A stretch of DNA of 20,258 nt from a virus: positions 1 through 20,258 of the IMG/VR virus record IMGVR_UViG_3300050821_007957, one strand, 5' to 3'. Every line of letters begins with the position of its first letter. Position 1 is the first letter of the stretch. Position numbers and translations under genes: made by a program. This document shows positions 6,878 to 14,619 of this stretch, piece by piece. The notes under the pieces are model-generated. The model was not told the origin of the DNA and did no database searches. It saw only the letters and a list, made by a program, of their open reading frames with translations.

Positions 6878-6881
6878 CAAC

Positions 6882-7871
6882 TCAATCTTCCTCTGAGGAC
6901 TTACTACTCGCCTGATGCCGCTGCCTGATACGGTCCCTGATGCTGCCGCTTTTGGGGCCGGGATCAGCGGTCTCCTCAGCTACCCGTGGTCTGGCACGGC
7001 GTGAGGCAGGTGTAGGCTCAGATTCCTCCTCAGTTTCAGGGTGTTCCTCAGACTCAGCTTCTTCATCCGGCTCAGGCTTAGCTTGAACCCTTGGTCGTCT
7101 CACTTCATCACCATCAGTTCTGGATGGACGGCTACGGGGTGCAGGCTCAGGGTCCCCCTCATCTTTGGGTGCTGCCCCACCGCCAAACACCTTGGCGATG
7201 TGGTCATAACTGTAGAAGTTAAGGCAGTCAGGGATCGGGTTCTCAGTGATGTATTCCAGCCACTTCTCTTGCTTTTCCTCATCGCTAGACAATGGGCTGG
7301 TTTCCAGCAGCCGCATTTTGGCTGCCGGGTAGTCGGTTCCTGTCTGACCCTGCCCGGTTTTGTAGAAACGGATATCACACCCTTCATCAGGATGATCCAC
7401 TTCCACAATCTCACCAGTTTCTGGATCACGGGCAAGGTCGATGAATGCCTTATCCACTTTGGTGAAAGGTGCTGGGTACAGCATTGGCCCCTCATCCTCT
7501 TCAAGCCGGTCAATAACCCACATGAGGATGTGGTGAGCGGGGCTAAGTTCTTTGGCCAGGGCTTCATCGCCTTCTCGTTGAGCTTGTAGTCTGGCTTCAG
7601 CTATGGGGTCACGCCCTTGCCCCATCTTAGACAGCGATAGATAGCGATTGTTGTCCGGCCCGATCCTGTAGTTGACATAAATATCGTAGCCATAGTGCCT
7701 AGCCCCCTTCCAAGTAGGGGGCATGACGCGAATCACGTTCTTGCCGTCCTTAGCCTTGTAGAGCTTGTAGGCAGGCTTGATATAGCTGTCGAACTGGCCG
7801 CCACGCATATTGGCCCGTTCTGACCAGTCCTCTTTTGGCCTGCTTTTGTAGGTAAACTTACGTTCTGCCAT
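6882..7871 (-). CDS. gp32-like single-stranded DNA-binding protein
   Basis: 329 residues arranged like phage gp32-type SSBs. There is a basic N-terminus (F-T-Y-K-S-R-P), an OB-fold-like region from about 35 to 225 (N-V-I-R-V-M-P-P, Y-G-Y-D-I-Y-V-N-Y, H-I-L-M-W-V-I-D-R, C-D-I-R-F-Y-K-T-G-Q-G). A long disordered tail rich in Glu, Pro, Arg and Ser begins near 231 and ends S-S-E-E-D, the acidic tip such proteins use to recruit partners. I see no zinc-binding Cys/His set like that of T4 gp32. SD GAGGAG lies 6 bases before the ATG. The gene sits between the UvsY-like/60-aa genes and the recombinase, the expected neighbourhood for coating ssDNA during replication and strand exchange. Confidence 0.8.
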   Translation of the reverse strand: MAERKFTYKSRPKEDWSERANMRGGQFDSYIKPAYKLYKAKDGKNVIRVMPPTWKGARHYGYDIYVNYRIGPDNNRYLSLSKMGQGRDPIAEARLQAQREGDEALAKELSPAHHILMWVIDRLEEDEGPMLYPAPFTKVDKAFIDLARDPETGEIVEVDHPDEGCDIRFYKTGQGQTGTDYPAAKMRLLETSPLSSDEEKQEKWLEYITENPIPDCLNFYSYDHIAKVFGGGAAPKDEGDPEPAPRSRPSRTDGDEVRRPRVQAKPEPDEEAESEEHPETEEESEPTPASRRARPRVAEETADPGPKSGSIRDRIRQRHQASSKSSEED

Positions 7872-7888
7872 TGCCGGCTCCTCTCTGT

Positions 7889-8071
7889 TTAATTTTTATG
7901 TGCCAGTACATATGCCAAAGCCCCCAGAAGTCTCTTCTCCTGGTGACGCGACATGGTTTTTAAGGCATTCAGGATTGTGTGTGCCCTCTCCTCCCTTGCA
8001 CCGTTCTTCAGCCACTCAATGACTTTGTGATGGGCAAGGTGCCCATACAAATCCCACTCAGTTTCACTCAT
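7889..8071 (-). CDS. small protein, 60 aa, function unknown
   Basis: 60 residues, predicted helical, starting MSETEWDLYGHLAHHK and ending A-L-A-Y-V-L-A-H-K-N, with several His residues but no clear metal site. The start ATG overlaps the stop of the UvsY-like gene (ATGA). The SSB gene follows after 17 bases that carry the SSB ribosome site. Position suggests a role with SSB or the recombinase, which is inference only. Confidence 0.7.
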   Translation of the reverse strand: MSETEWDLYGHLAHHKVIEWLKNGAREERAHTILNALKTMSRHQEKRLLGALAYVLAHKN

Positions 8072-8544
8072 TTCTTCTTCTCCCTTTGTATAGCTAGGCG
8101 TTCCCGCTGTCGCTGGTAAACCATGGCATCAGTACTCTGTGTCGAACGCACTGAAGTCTGTTCAAAGTAGTTACTGGCATGCAGCCTGCCCAGGGTTTTC
8201 AGCATCTCACTTCGCTGAAAAAAGGAATCCTTCAGTGCGGCCAGCCGGTCAGCATGCTCCTTGGCCTCAAGCCACTCGGTGAATGCTTTCTGGTGCTTAG
8301 GATCAACAGCAACACGGCTTTTTATTGCTGTGTCCGTGGCTTTGGGGTCACCTCCACGCTGATAGACAAATACCTTGGCATCAATGGCGTTAAGCTCCTC
8401 CTTGAGGGCATCACGCTCAGCCACTGCTTGGGCGTAAGCCTCAGACACTTCAAAGAACAATGCAGGCTGCTGCATGACTTCATCATCCAGCGCCTGCTTG
8501 TCTATGGCCAGGTATTTCTTGAATTCGTCAATGTCCACGGTCAT
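8068..8544 (-). CDS. UvsY-like recombination mediator candidate
   Basis: 158 residues from ATG 8544, strongly helical. The order of parts (D-I-D-E-F-K-K-Y-L start, D-D-E-V-M-Q-Q-P-A-L-F-F-E, a coiled-coil A-E-R-D-A-L-K-E-E-L, a middle K-A-T-D-T-A-I-K-S-R-V-A-V-D-P-K-H-Q, and a second long helix ending in L-K-T-L-G-R-L-H) resembles T4 UvsY and phage proteins annotated near it. UvsY loads UvsX on SSB-coated DNA. The placement two genes before the SSB and three before the RecA-like gene fits. Sequence identity to UvsY is low by eye, so this is a structural and context guess. ATG 8544 is preferred over ATG 8568 because it overlaps the stop of the 48-aa gene as ATGA. Confidence 0.5.
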   Translation of the reverse strand: MTVDIDEFKKYLAIDKQALDDEVMQQPALFFEVSEAYAQAVAERDALKEELNAIDAKVFVYQRGGDPKATDTAIKSRVAVDPKHQKAFTEWLEAKEHADRLAALKDSFFQRSEMLKTLGRLHASNYFEQTSVRSTQSTDAMVYQRQRERLAIQREKKK

Positions 8545-8687
8545 GGCAGGAACACCGACACTAAACATGCTACCAATTTAAGGCGGTATGGCCCTCGTCG
8601 CCAACGCCAGCGCCTGCCAGATGTGCGCCAATCATGCCTCGCCCAAAATACATACCACCCATCATCAAGTTTGGTGATTCGTGCCAT
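8541..8687 (-). CDS. short gene, 48 aa, basic Trp/Arg-rich protein
   Basis: ATG 8687 to TGA 8541-8543. The protein begins MARITKLDDGWYVFWARHDW, has an R-R-W-R-W-R-R-G-P-Y-R segment, and ends in a hydrophobic stretch (LVACLVSVFLP). AGGT lies 7 bases before the ATG, inside the stop codon region of the clamp-loader gene. Its stop overlaps the preferred ATG of the UvsY-like gene as ATGA, the junction style used across this window. It fills what would otherwise be a 125-base gap. The function is unknown; the Arg/Trp run could contact nucleic acid. Confidence 0.6.
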   Translation of the reverse strand: MARITKLDDGWYVFWARHDWRTSGRRWRWRRGPYRLKLVACLVSVFLP

Positions 8688-8692
8688 TTGGA

Positions 8693-9637
8693 TTACCTGT
8701 CCAGATTTATAGCCATTGCGATACTGTACAACAGCGGGGCTAGACGGTCACTGGCATTGTAGGACAACCTGAATGGTTCCATGAGTGTCAGCACTTGCCG
8801 TGCCTTGTCATCTCCGTTGGTGTTGAGCAGCACACTGGCGAAGTAGTTGCATAACATTATACGTATACTTTCCGGTTCGGTGCCTTCAAGGGCCTTAACA
8901 TACTTACAGGCTTCCACCCAAGTTTGACCCTGACCGGAGAGTAGCCATCGTGCCAGATCAACCGCCTCACGGCTTTGCGTTGCACTGCGTATGATGACAC
9001 GGGCTTCTTGGGCACTTTTCGCATGGGCGCAGGCTTCCAGCCATACCAGCGCCTGACGTGGGCTACCGCCTGCATCTTCGGCAATGGCCGTAATGACTTC
9101 GTCGGGGGTGTCAAACCCTTCAACCTCAGCCACAGATTGTAATAGTTCACGGGTTTGCCCCTCATCCACGGGTTTGAGATCATATTTCAGGCACCTTGTT
9201 TGAATGGTTTTGGGTATTTTTCCAGGTTCGGTCGTGCACAGCATCCAGTAGACGTGCTTGGGTGGTTCCTCTATCGGTTTTAGCAGGATTGTCCATGCTG
9301 CTGCTGACAGTCTATGCGCTTCGTCAAGTATAATAGACTTAACCCCTGAATTGCCAATAGCCCGATAATGGCTACGGTTAACGATGTCACGCATATTTTC
9401 AGCCCCCGAATTTGTTGCTGCATCGATTTCCTCGATGTTGGCTACGGTAGCCTGACCACCGGCGAACTCATTGGCCAGGATACGTGCTAGGGTGGTTTTG
9501 CCGGTGCCGGACGGCCCTGTGAAGATGTAGCTGTGGGCGCGGTTGCCTTTGATCGCCTGTTTGAGCGAAGCAACGGTTTGGTCCTGACCCAAAACTTCGT
9601 CAAAAGTTATGGGTCTGTATTTTGTGTGGAGACTCAT
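8693..9637 (-). CDS. sliding-clamp loader ATPase (DnaX/RFC/gp44-like)
   Basis: 314-residue AAA+ protein. It begins with H-T-K-Y-R-P-I-T-F-D-E-V-L-G-Q, the classic clamp-loader opening, then Walker A G-P-S-G-T-G-K-T (41-48), Walker B I-I-L-D-E-A-H (102-108), sensor region L-C-T-T-E (133-137) and Q-T-R-C (146-149), the SRC-type arginine-finger motif. A helical collar domain follows. It lacks the four-Cys zinc module of bacterial DnaX, so it looks closer to phage gp44. No separate small (gp62-like) subunit is recognised nearby; the complex may be homomeric or the partner is elsewhere. It would load the clamp encoded about 3 kb upstream in the same transcription unit. Confidence 0.88.
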   Translation of the reverse strand: MSLHTKYRPITFDEVLGQDQTVASLKQAIKGNRAHSYIFTGPSGTGKTTLARILANEFAGGQATVANIEEIDAATNSGAENMRDIVNRSHYRAIGNSGVKSIILDEAHRLSAAAWTILLKPIEEPPKHVYWMLCTTEPGKIPKTIQTRCLKYDLKPVDEGQTRELLQSVAEVEGFDTPDEVITAIAEDAGGSPRQALVWLEACAHAKSAQEARVIIRSATQSREAVDLARWLLSGQGQTWVEACKYVKALEGTEPESIRIMLCNYFASVLLNTNGDDKARQVLTLMEPFRLSYNASDRLAPLLYSIAMAINLDR

Positions 9638-9852
9638 CTGAAGAACATCAAACGAAGTGTGACCTTCAACAAACTAGGTAAGGTAGTGTTTTTCCGTTTG
9701 AGCAATTCAAAATCCCCATTCACAATCTTGTTCCTATTTATTAGACCAATCATATCCCATGTCGCTGTTATCTGCTTAGATGCACGATTTAGACAAACTA
9801 CAAACCATCCCAAGAGGGCGTAGCCTGCTATTATGAGCCAGGTACTAGACAT
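9634..9852 (-). CDS. small single-span membrane protein, 72 aa
   Basis: 72 residues with one likely N-terminal transmembrane helix (W-L-I-I-A-G-Y-A-L-L-G-W-F-V-V-C-L, about 5-21) followed by a basic soluble part. It overlaps the polymerase stop by 8 bases at its start, and its stop overlaps the clamp-loader ATG (ATGA), so it is wired into the operon. No family recognised. It could be an inner-membrane anchor or a host-directed early protein; that is only a guess. Confidence 0.6.
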   Translation of the reverse strand: MSSTWLIIAGYALLGWFVVCLNRASKQITATWDMIGLINRNKIVNGDFELLKRKNTTLPSLLKVTLRLMFFR

Positions 9853-12418
9853 CTTTATGACTCCAGAACTTGCCTATTTCCTGCATGCCGTACCAAGCAG
9901 GCCCAATTGATACCTTGACCGAGAGCGGCACATTCACCTCCTTATAAGGTGGGGTCAGCATGACCTTGTAGATGCTGGTGATGGCTTCCTCCAATAGGTC
10001 ATCATTGTCGGGGATAACGAAGGTGAGATCATCGTGAATGTTCAGCACCGGGTGCAGGTGCCACTGGCCAGTCTCAACAGCCATGGCGGACAATTCATTC
10101 ATGGCATTGCACACAATGTCGCAAGCAAAACTTTGGACTGGATGGTTGATGGCCTGGTTCCTGGTCAGCGGGTAGTGGTGACGCCTACCAGTCGGGGACG
10201 CTACCCAACCATGCTCGTAGTAATGCTGCATCAGCTGATCCTGCCATTTGGCCAGTCCGGTAAAGGTTTCCCAAAACTCATCCATCAAGTCGTCAATTAC
10301 ATCCTCAGGTGCATTCAGGTACCCGGCAATAGACTTGTTCTGTGCACCAAATATGGCAGGGAACACCAACTTATTCTTGATACGTGATCGGTCAGGGGGG
10401 CCAGCAGCTGGGTATTTTGCCGTGAATTTCTCAGCCCATTCCTGGTGAATGTCATAATCTTCCCAAAGGGCTTTAACCAAAACCTTGTCCTTGCTACACA
10501 TGGCGGCAGTGCAGCCTTCTAGCTGCCCGTAATCAAATGCCACCAATACGTGACCCTTTGGAGCCACGATCTGCTTCCTGACCCAGGCGTCTTTGCGCTG
10601 GGGGAAGTTTTGCATGTTAGGTTCGTCGCTGCTTGTGCGCCCGGTTTCAGCGAAGGTAGTATTGAAGTTACAATGTATTCTTCCGTCAGGGTAGACCAAT
10701 AACCCCCTTCCTGATTCCAAACCATCAACATAGGTGGATTTGAGTTTGGTTCTGTTCCGCAAATCCACAATAAGTTTGGCGAGAGGGTGTTTAATTCCAT
10801 CAAGTACATTTTTGTCAACTGACTTCTCCACGCTTTTGTACTTCAAGTAGTCTTTAAAGATGTTGAGGGCGTCTGGGCCAGCTGCGAAGTTGACTTCCCG
10901 GTGATCGGCTTTGTATTCACGCACCACAGGCAGAGCGTCAATCTCAGCTTCTATAGCAGCTATTTCCTTGCCCAGCTTGGCCTGGTTGCGCTTGACTTCA
11001 GCCTGGTCCACCAGCACCCCAAGGGTCTGCATCAAAGCAACTGAAGTCTGTCGGGGGAGTGCCTCAAGGTAGGCGTCGTGCAGTCCACGTTCCTTCAGCA
11101 GCTTGGTTTGGGCGTGCCAGAGCTTGAGGGTGTATTTGGTATCCAGGGCATTGTAAATCAGCATTTCACCCAGGTCAGACTTTGACATATCCTTCTTGTT
11201 CAGCTTCTTGAACAGGGACTTGTACTCAATGCCGAAGTGTTGCTTAACCAGGAACTTCAGGTTTTGGTAGGGGGCTCTTCTGTCGCCGTCGACATCACGA
11301 CCCTGCTTACCGCGCCGTTCATCAAGCACATGCGCTTGTAATTGTGTACACTCCCAGGAAACATGGCTAACAATCTGCCTCCCATACGTGTTAATAAACC
11401 ACTCGATTTCGAAGGGCGAATTATGCGCGACCCTAACCAATCGTTCATCTCTAAGTATCCCTTCAACCAAGCTTTCAAGTTTTCCTCTTTGCTGAACACT
11501 AAAGGATCGTCCTGGATGCGAAACTGCAAACGAGAAATTATGTGTTGCAGTTGAGATGGCGATAGACATAATGGCTGCCCCGTCACTGAAGGGTCGGAGG
11601 CCCTTGGTTTCAATATCAATGGCGATGGCGTCAGCCTTACCAGCATGATCAAGTAGCGCACATAGTTTTCCGTAATGACTGGGGTCTGATCCGTCAAAGC
11701 ATTGCACTCCTGATCTGATTTCTGGCTCAGTCTCAATATGCGTTGGTCTAAGATTCTGACTTGTGTTGCAAGCATGTCGGACATCAAGTCTAAAACAATG
11801 CCCAAGCTTCGAATTGAGGGGCTTTTTCTTGTCATAGGCAGTCCTCAAGATGAATGACGGGTGATAAGTGGGCATGAACCAGCATTCGTGGCTGCCTATT
11901 TTGACCGCGAACAGCCTGCCGCGCATCCCTGACAGATCACTGGAACCCAGTATAGCACCCAGTGGCACCGCCCCCAGGCCAACTATCAGCTTGGGCTTGG
12001 CCTGTTCTATGAATTTGACCCGTCTGGGCTGGCAACATTCTATTTCTTGCCAGACTGGTGCACGGTTTCCTTTGGCGTCGGTTGGTCTACAGTTACAGAC
12101 ATTGTCAAATGAAGATACAGCCAAGCTGCTACTAGGTATGCACTGCCGAAGTAGAGAACCACTGGGACCCGTAAGCGGTTTCCCTGTATTTTCATCCTCA
12201 TCCCTCCCTGGGGCTTCTGCCAAGAAATACACGTCAGTTTGACGTGCCAACGTAGGCAGCATTTTTGGGGTTATTATATCAGCCCTATTAAGCGGGCATG
12301 CGGCGCAGCCCAAGCGGCGCAGGGCAGCCACACTGGCAGCCTTGCGCGGGGCACCCATAGGCTTGCCAGCAGGCTTAGCGGCAGCCTTGCGGTCCTGCTT
12401 GCTGAAGAAAAATGACAT
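9845..12418 (-). CDS. uracil-DNA glycosylase / DNA polymerase I (family A) fusion
   Basis: An 857-residue protein from ATG 12418. Residues 38-200 form a family 4/5-like uracil-DNA glycosylase: C-A-A-C (38-41), E-A-P-G-R-D-E-D (68-75), N-C-R-P (Cys110), E-C-C-Q-P (Cys128/129) and Y-H-P-S (185-188). The four Cys positions fit a 4Fe-4S cluster. A 3'-5' exonuclease follows: D-I-E (268-270), H-N-S-P-F-E (332-337, Glu at the usual Asp), Y-N-A-L-D (422-426). Then comes the polymerase: motif A D-Y-G-Q-L-E-G (629-635), motif B F-P-A-I-F-G-A (686-692), motif C H-D-D (795-797; HDE in E. coli Pol I). There is no 5'-3' exonuclease. This is the probable replicative polymerase. The frame is open to TTG 12448; ATG 12418 is chosen because it starts one base after the stop of a 29-aa ORF. 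Confidence 0.92.
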   Translation of the reverse strand: MSFFFSKQDRKAAAKPAGKPMGAPRKAASVAALRRLGCAACPLNRADIITPKMLPTLARQTDVYFLAEAPGRDEDENTGKPLTGPSGSLLRQCIPSSSLAVSSFDNVCNCRPTDAKGNRAPVWQEIECCQPRRVKFIEQAKPKLIVGLGAVPLGAILGSSDLSGMRGRLFAVKIGSHECWFMPTYHPSFILRTAYDKKKPLNSKLGHCFRLDVRHACNTSQNLRPTHIETEPEIRSGVQCFDGSDPSHYGKLCALLDHAGKADAIAIDIETKGLRPFSDGAAIMSIAISTATHNFSFAVSHPGRSFSVQQRGKLESLVEGILRDERLVRVAHNSPFEIEWFINTYGRQIVSHVSWECTQLQAHVLDERRGKQGRDVDGDRRAPYQNLKFLVKQHFGIEYKSLFKKLNKKDMSKSDLGEMLIYNALDTKYTLKLWHAQTKLLKERGLHDAYLEALPRQTSVALMQTLGVLVDQAEVKRNQAKLGKEIAAIEAEIDALPVVREYKADHREVNFAAGPDALNIFKDYLKYKSVEKSVDKNVLDGIKHPLAKLIVDLRNRTKLKSTYVDGLESGRGLLVYPDGRIHCNFNTTFAETGRTSSDEPNMQNFPQRKDAWVRKQIVAPKGHVLVAFDYGQLEGCTAAMCSKDKVLVKALWEDYDIHQEWAEKFTAKYPAAGPPDRSRIKNKLVFPAIFGAQNKSIAGYLNAPEDVIDDLMDEFWETFTGLAKWQDQLMQHYYEHGWVASPTGRRHHYPLTRNQAINHPVQSFACDIVCNAMNELSAMAVETGQWHLHPVLNIHDDLTFVIPDNDDLLEEAITSIYKVMLTPPYKEVNVPLSVKVSIGPAWYGMQEIGKFWSHKDV

Positions 12419-12419
12419 T

Positions 12420-12509
12420 TTAGTGCTTAGCCCCCAATAGCATCCCAAGTACCAAGATCCATATAGCGGCTGAAACTACGTACCAGCCATCCCAATACAT
12501 CCATTCCAT
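12420..12509 (-). CDS. possible 29-aa membrane peptide upstream of the polymerase
   Basis: ATG 12509 to TAA 12420-12422, with the polymerase ATG one base later. The protein begins MEWMYWDGW and then has a clear transmembrane stretch (VVSAAIWILVLGMLLGA). A second frame of equal length (12427-12516) starts with an ATGA overlap on the clamp stop and reads MTHGMDVLGW; only one is likely real. I favour the hydrophobic one because chance rarely gives a clean helix and because its stop meets the polymerase start. The SD is weak for both. Confidence 0.45.
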   Translation of the reverse strand: MEWMYWDGWYVVSAAIWILVLGMLLGAKH

Positions 12510-12512
12510 GGG

Positions 12513-13529
12513 TCATCCCAAGTTACCTGACAGGATGAAGAGCTTGCTGCCTGAGCGGAAAGTGCAGCAATTCTCAGCAACCGACATTTCATCACACAGG
12601 CTGATGCATCGTTGGATACACTCAGCTGAGACATTAGCTTGCACGTCACTGTGGCCGGTGAATGGCAGGGCATCGTTGATAACACCCATTGAGGCTGTTG
12701 TCAGTAATTTTAGCCGACCAGCTTCTACAGTGAACACGGTTTTGGCGGACTCAGCGTCGGCTACTACTCTAGCCCTGGACAGGGCATGATGCAGGTTGCC
12801 TGGTATCTTGACGTACTCAGGTTTGGCCTTCATGGTCCTTTTGATCAGCCCTTCGTGATCTGTTGGGGTGTCATTGACCATAAGCCTGCCATAGGCAGTG
12901 AACTTGCTATCCAACTCCACCAGTACCCATTCTTCGCTGATAACGACCAGCCCTTTGGTGGCCTCAGATTCCTTGGCTACCCGGATCAAGGCATTGCAGA
13001 AACTGTTGGGAAGCATGCAGCTGTGTTTAACATCATTTGTAACGAACCGGGTGAGGGCATCACCATCAGTGGAGTACATGGTGCCGTTGGTGAACTGGAC
13101 CCCCATCAGGGCCGCCCGTGCCGTGTCTGTGCCCGTTGTGAGCAGGCACGCTTCCAGACCGGTGATGAAGTCTGCATCCAGGTTGAATTGTGCCTTTGGC
13201 TCAGCACTGGGGATCAGCCACAAGAAGTCCTCAACTGGGAACCAGGGCAGCTTGAAAACTGACTTCCCGGCTTTGACGATGAGGTCATCATCCTTGATGC
13301 TGAATTCCACGGTTTCTGAATGACTGTTCTCGAGCAGGCCCTTTAGGGTTTCCCCGTGCACACAAAATGCCTGTTCTGTGACACAAGGCGAAGTAATGGC
13401 CAAGGTGTCGTTGCAGGCCATCACATTTTCTTCAGTGAAGGCAAAACACTTGAAGATTGGTATTAGGTCATCCTTGGCCAGTGCCTGACCAACCATTCCC
13501 AGCTTCTTTACCAACGCTTCGCGGTTCAT
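12513..13529 (-). CDS. DNA sliding clamp (DnaN/beta-clamp-like)
   Basis: 338 residues. The opening M-N-R-E-A-L-V-K-K-L-G-M-V-G-Q-A-L and L-I-P-I-F-K-C-F-A-F-T, followed by M-A-C-N-D-T-L-A-I, recall the first domain of beta clamps (a helix, then a strand reporting on ligand or substrate). Alternating strand and helix segments follow. Near the end is M-G-V-I-N-D-A-L-P-F-T-G. The length is close to the 360-370 of bacterial DnaN and longer than T4 gp45 (228), so it belongs to the three-domain bacterial type. It does not end in the typical bacterial M-P-M/L-R-x tail. The start overlaps the methyltransferase stop (ATGA). It is the processivity factor for the polymerase just downstream. Confidence 0.7.
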   Translation of the reverse strand: MNREALVKKLGMVGQALAKDDLIPIFKCFAFTEENVMACNDTLAITSPCVTEQAFCVHGETLKGLLENSHSETVEFSIKDDDLIVKAGKSVFKLPWFPVEDFLWLIPSAEPKAQFNLDADFITGLEACLLTTGTDTARAALMGVQFTNGTMYSTDGDALTRFVTNDVKHSCMLPNSFCNALIRVAKESEATKGLVVISEEWVLVELDSKFTAYGRLMVNDTPTDHEGLIKRTMKAKPEYVKIPGNLHHALSRARVVADAESAKTVFTVEAGRLKLLTTASMGVINDALPFTGHSDVQANVSAECIQRCISLCDEMSVAENCCTFRSGSKLFILSGNLG

Positions 13530-14419
13530 TGGGGTGTCCTGAATACGAGGAGAAATTCATGGGCGGGGACGAGCTTGTGGCCCTTCCATGAGTTAGTCGA
13601 ACGTTTGGCAGCTGACGCAAAGTTCTTGCTCAGCACAATCTGCTGCCAATAGATGAACCCGGCATCCTGGAAGTTCATTACAGTGTGTGCTGGGAAATCA
13701 ATCAGCTCCCCTGTTTTCTTGTCCCTGAACGGCCCGACCACGATACAGACAAACGCCCCCGGCTTCATGTGCTTGCGGTGTGCCCTAGCGCAGTTGTACA
13801 TGGCATCGCTGAAGGTTCCGTAATCCTTCATGCTACTGAGGTCGCTGGGCAGGTCGCTGTATTGTTCTAAATTCCAATAGGGAGGGCAAGTCAGGGCACA
13901 ATCGAAAGTTTCACTAAGACCCTCCAAAAGACATCCATCGCCCAAATGATAATGGCAATTTCTATCAAGGCCAAGATCAATAAGAACAGATTTGTCCTCA
14001 TCTATTTGCTCCTGCCTGATGTCGAAGCCTACGTACTCGTAACCCATTATGGCAGCAACGACAGCCCTCGGAGGGCCGCCAGCAAAAGCATCAAGGATCC
14101 TAGATCCGGGTGGTGCGTACCGAAGCAATACCCACTCGACCAGAGGAGCAGGGAAAACGCTGTGAGTACCAGTATAAACCGAGTCATGATCTGCCCTCAT
14201 GGTTTCGGTGCGGGTGCCGGTATGACCGTCCTCCCCCAACAGTCTGCGCCAGTCCCTGACCCGCCTGCGTATGATTTCATCCACCCGCCAAACAGTGGTG
14301 GTGGTTTGAAACCAGGCTTTGCCTGGGTCCGGACGTGAATACCCCTCCTTAGCGGTGATAAGGAGGGGCCTGGTTTTGTGCAAAACTTTGCCCATTGGGC
14401 CTTTAGTTTTGTACAGCAT
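13526..14419 (-). CDS. DNA amino-methyltransferase (N4-cytosine/N6-adenine type)
   Basis: 297 residues. SAM-binding motif I is I-L-D-A-F-A-G-G (about 108-115), preceded by H-S-V-F-P-A-P-L-V-E-W. Acidic motif II is V-G-F-D-I (130-134). Catalytic motif IV is L-T-C-P-P-Y-W (176-182), the (S/D/T)PPYW form of amino-methyltransferases that is frequent in N4-cytosine enzymes. Motif I precedes motif IV. No restriction endonuclease is adjacent, so it probably protects phage DNA or regulates rather than being part of a full restriction-modification pair. It starts with a TAATG overlap on the 66-aa gene and couples to the clamp by ATGA. The target sequence cannot be told from the protein. Confidence 0.85.
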   Translation of the reverse strand: MLYKTKGPMGKVLHKTRPLLITAKEGYSRPDPGKAWFQTTTTVWRVDEIIRRRVRDWRRLLGEDGHTGTRTETMRADHDSVYTGTHSVFPAPLVEWVLLRYAPPGSRILDAFAGGPPRAVVAAIMGYEYVGFDIRQEQIDEDKSVLIDLGLDRNCHYHLGDGCLLEGLSETFDCALTCPPYWNLEQYSDLPSDLSSMKDYGTFSDAMYNCARAHRKHMKPGAFVCIVVGPFRDKKTGELIDFPAHTVMNFQDAGFIYWQQIVLSKNFASAAKRSTNSWKGHKLVPAHEFLLVFRTPQ

Positions 14420-14619
14420 TACAACGTGTCCTTTGCACCTATTGCTTTAACAAGGGACTCAAATACCCGATCAAGTGCTTCTGTTGGGAGGAAAATTGAA
14501 GTGTGGTAACTCACTTCTTCACCTACATTTTCGCCAAATGTTATCCGTGCTCCATCTTTGTACACACTTACTTGAGCTAAAGAGGCATGAAGCGCCACCA
14601 CTTCAATTGGCCGCTTCAT
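14419..14619 (-). CDS. small protein, 66 aa, function unknown
   Basis: 66 residues starting MKRPIEVVALHASLAQVSVYK, with alternating hydrophobic segments suggesting a small beta-rich fold and a C-terminal helix (L-D-R-V-F-E-S-L-V-K-A-I). ATGA overlap with the 277-aa gene upstream and TAATG overlap with the methyltransferase downstream support it as real. No family recognised. Confidence 0.7.
   Translation of the reverse strand: MKRPIEVVALHASLAQVSVYKDGARITFGENVGEEVSYHTSIFLPTEALDRVFESLVKAIGAKDTL

Noticed and set aside
8179-8712. Plus-strand open frame of 177 codons
   Set aside because: It lies opposite the UvsY-like gene and its neighbour, has no domain or SD, and reads as a Cys/Leu/His-rich antisense shadow.
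10519-11835. Alternative minus-strand frames of 99 and 192 codons inside the polymerase
   Set aside because: They overlap conserved exonuclease and polymerase motifs in the main frame and show no domain of their own.
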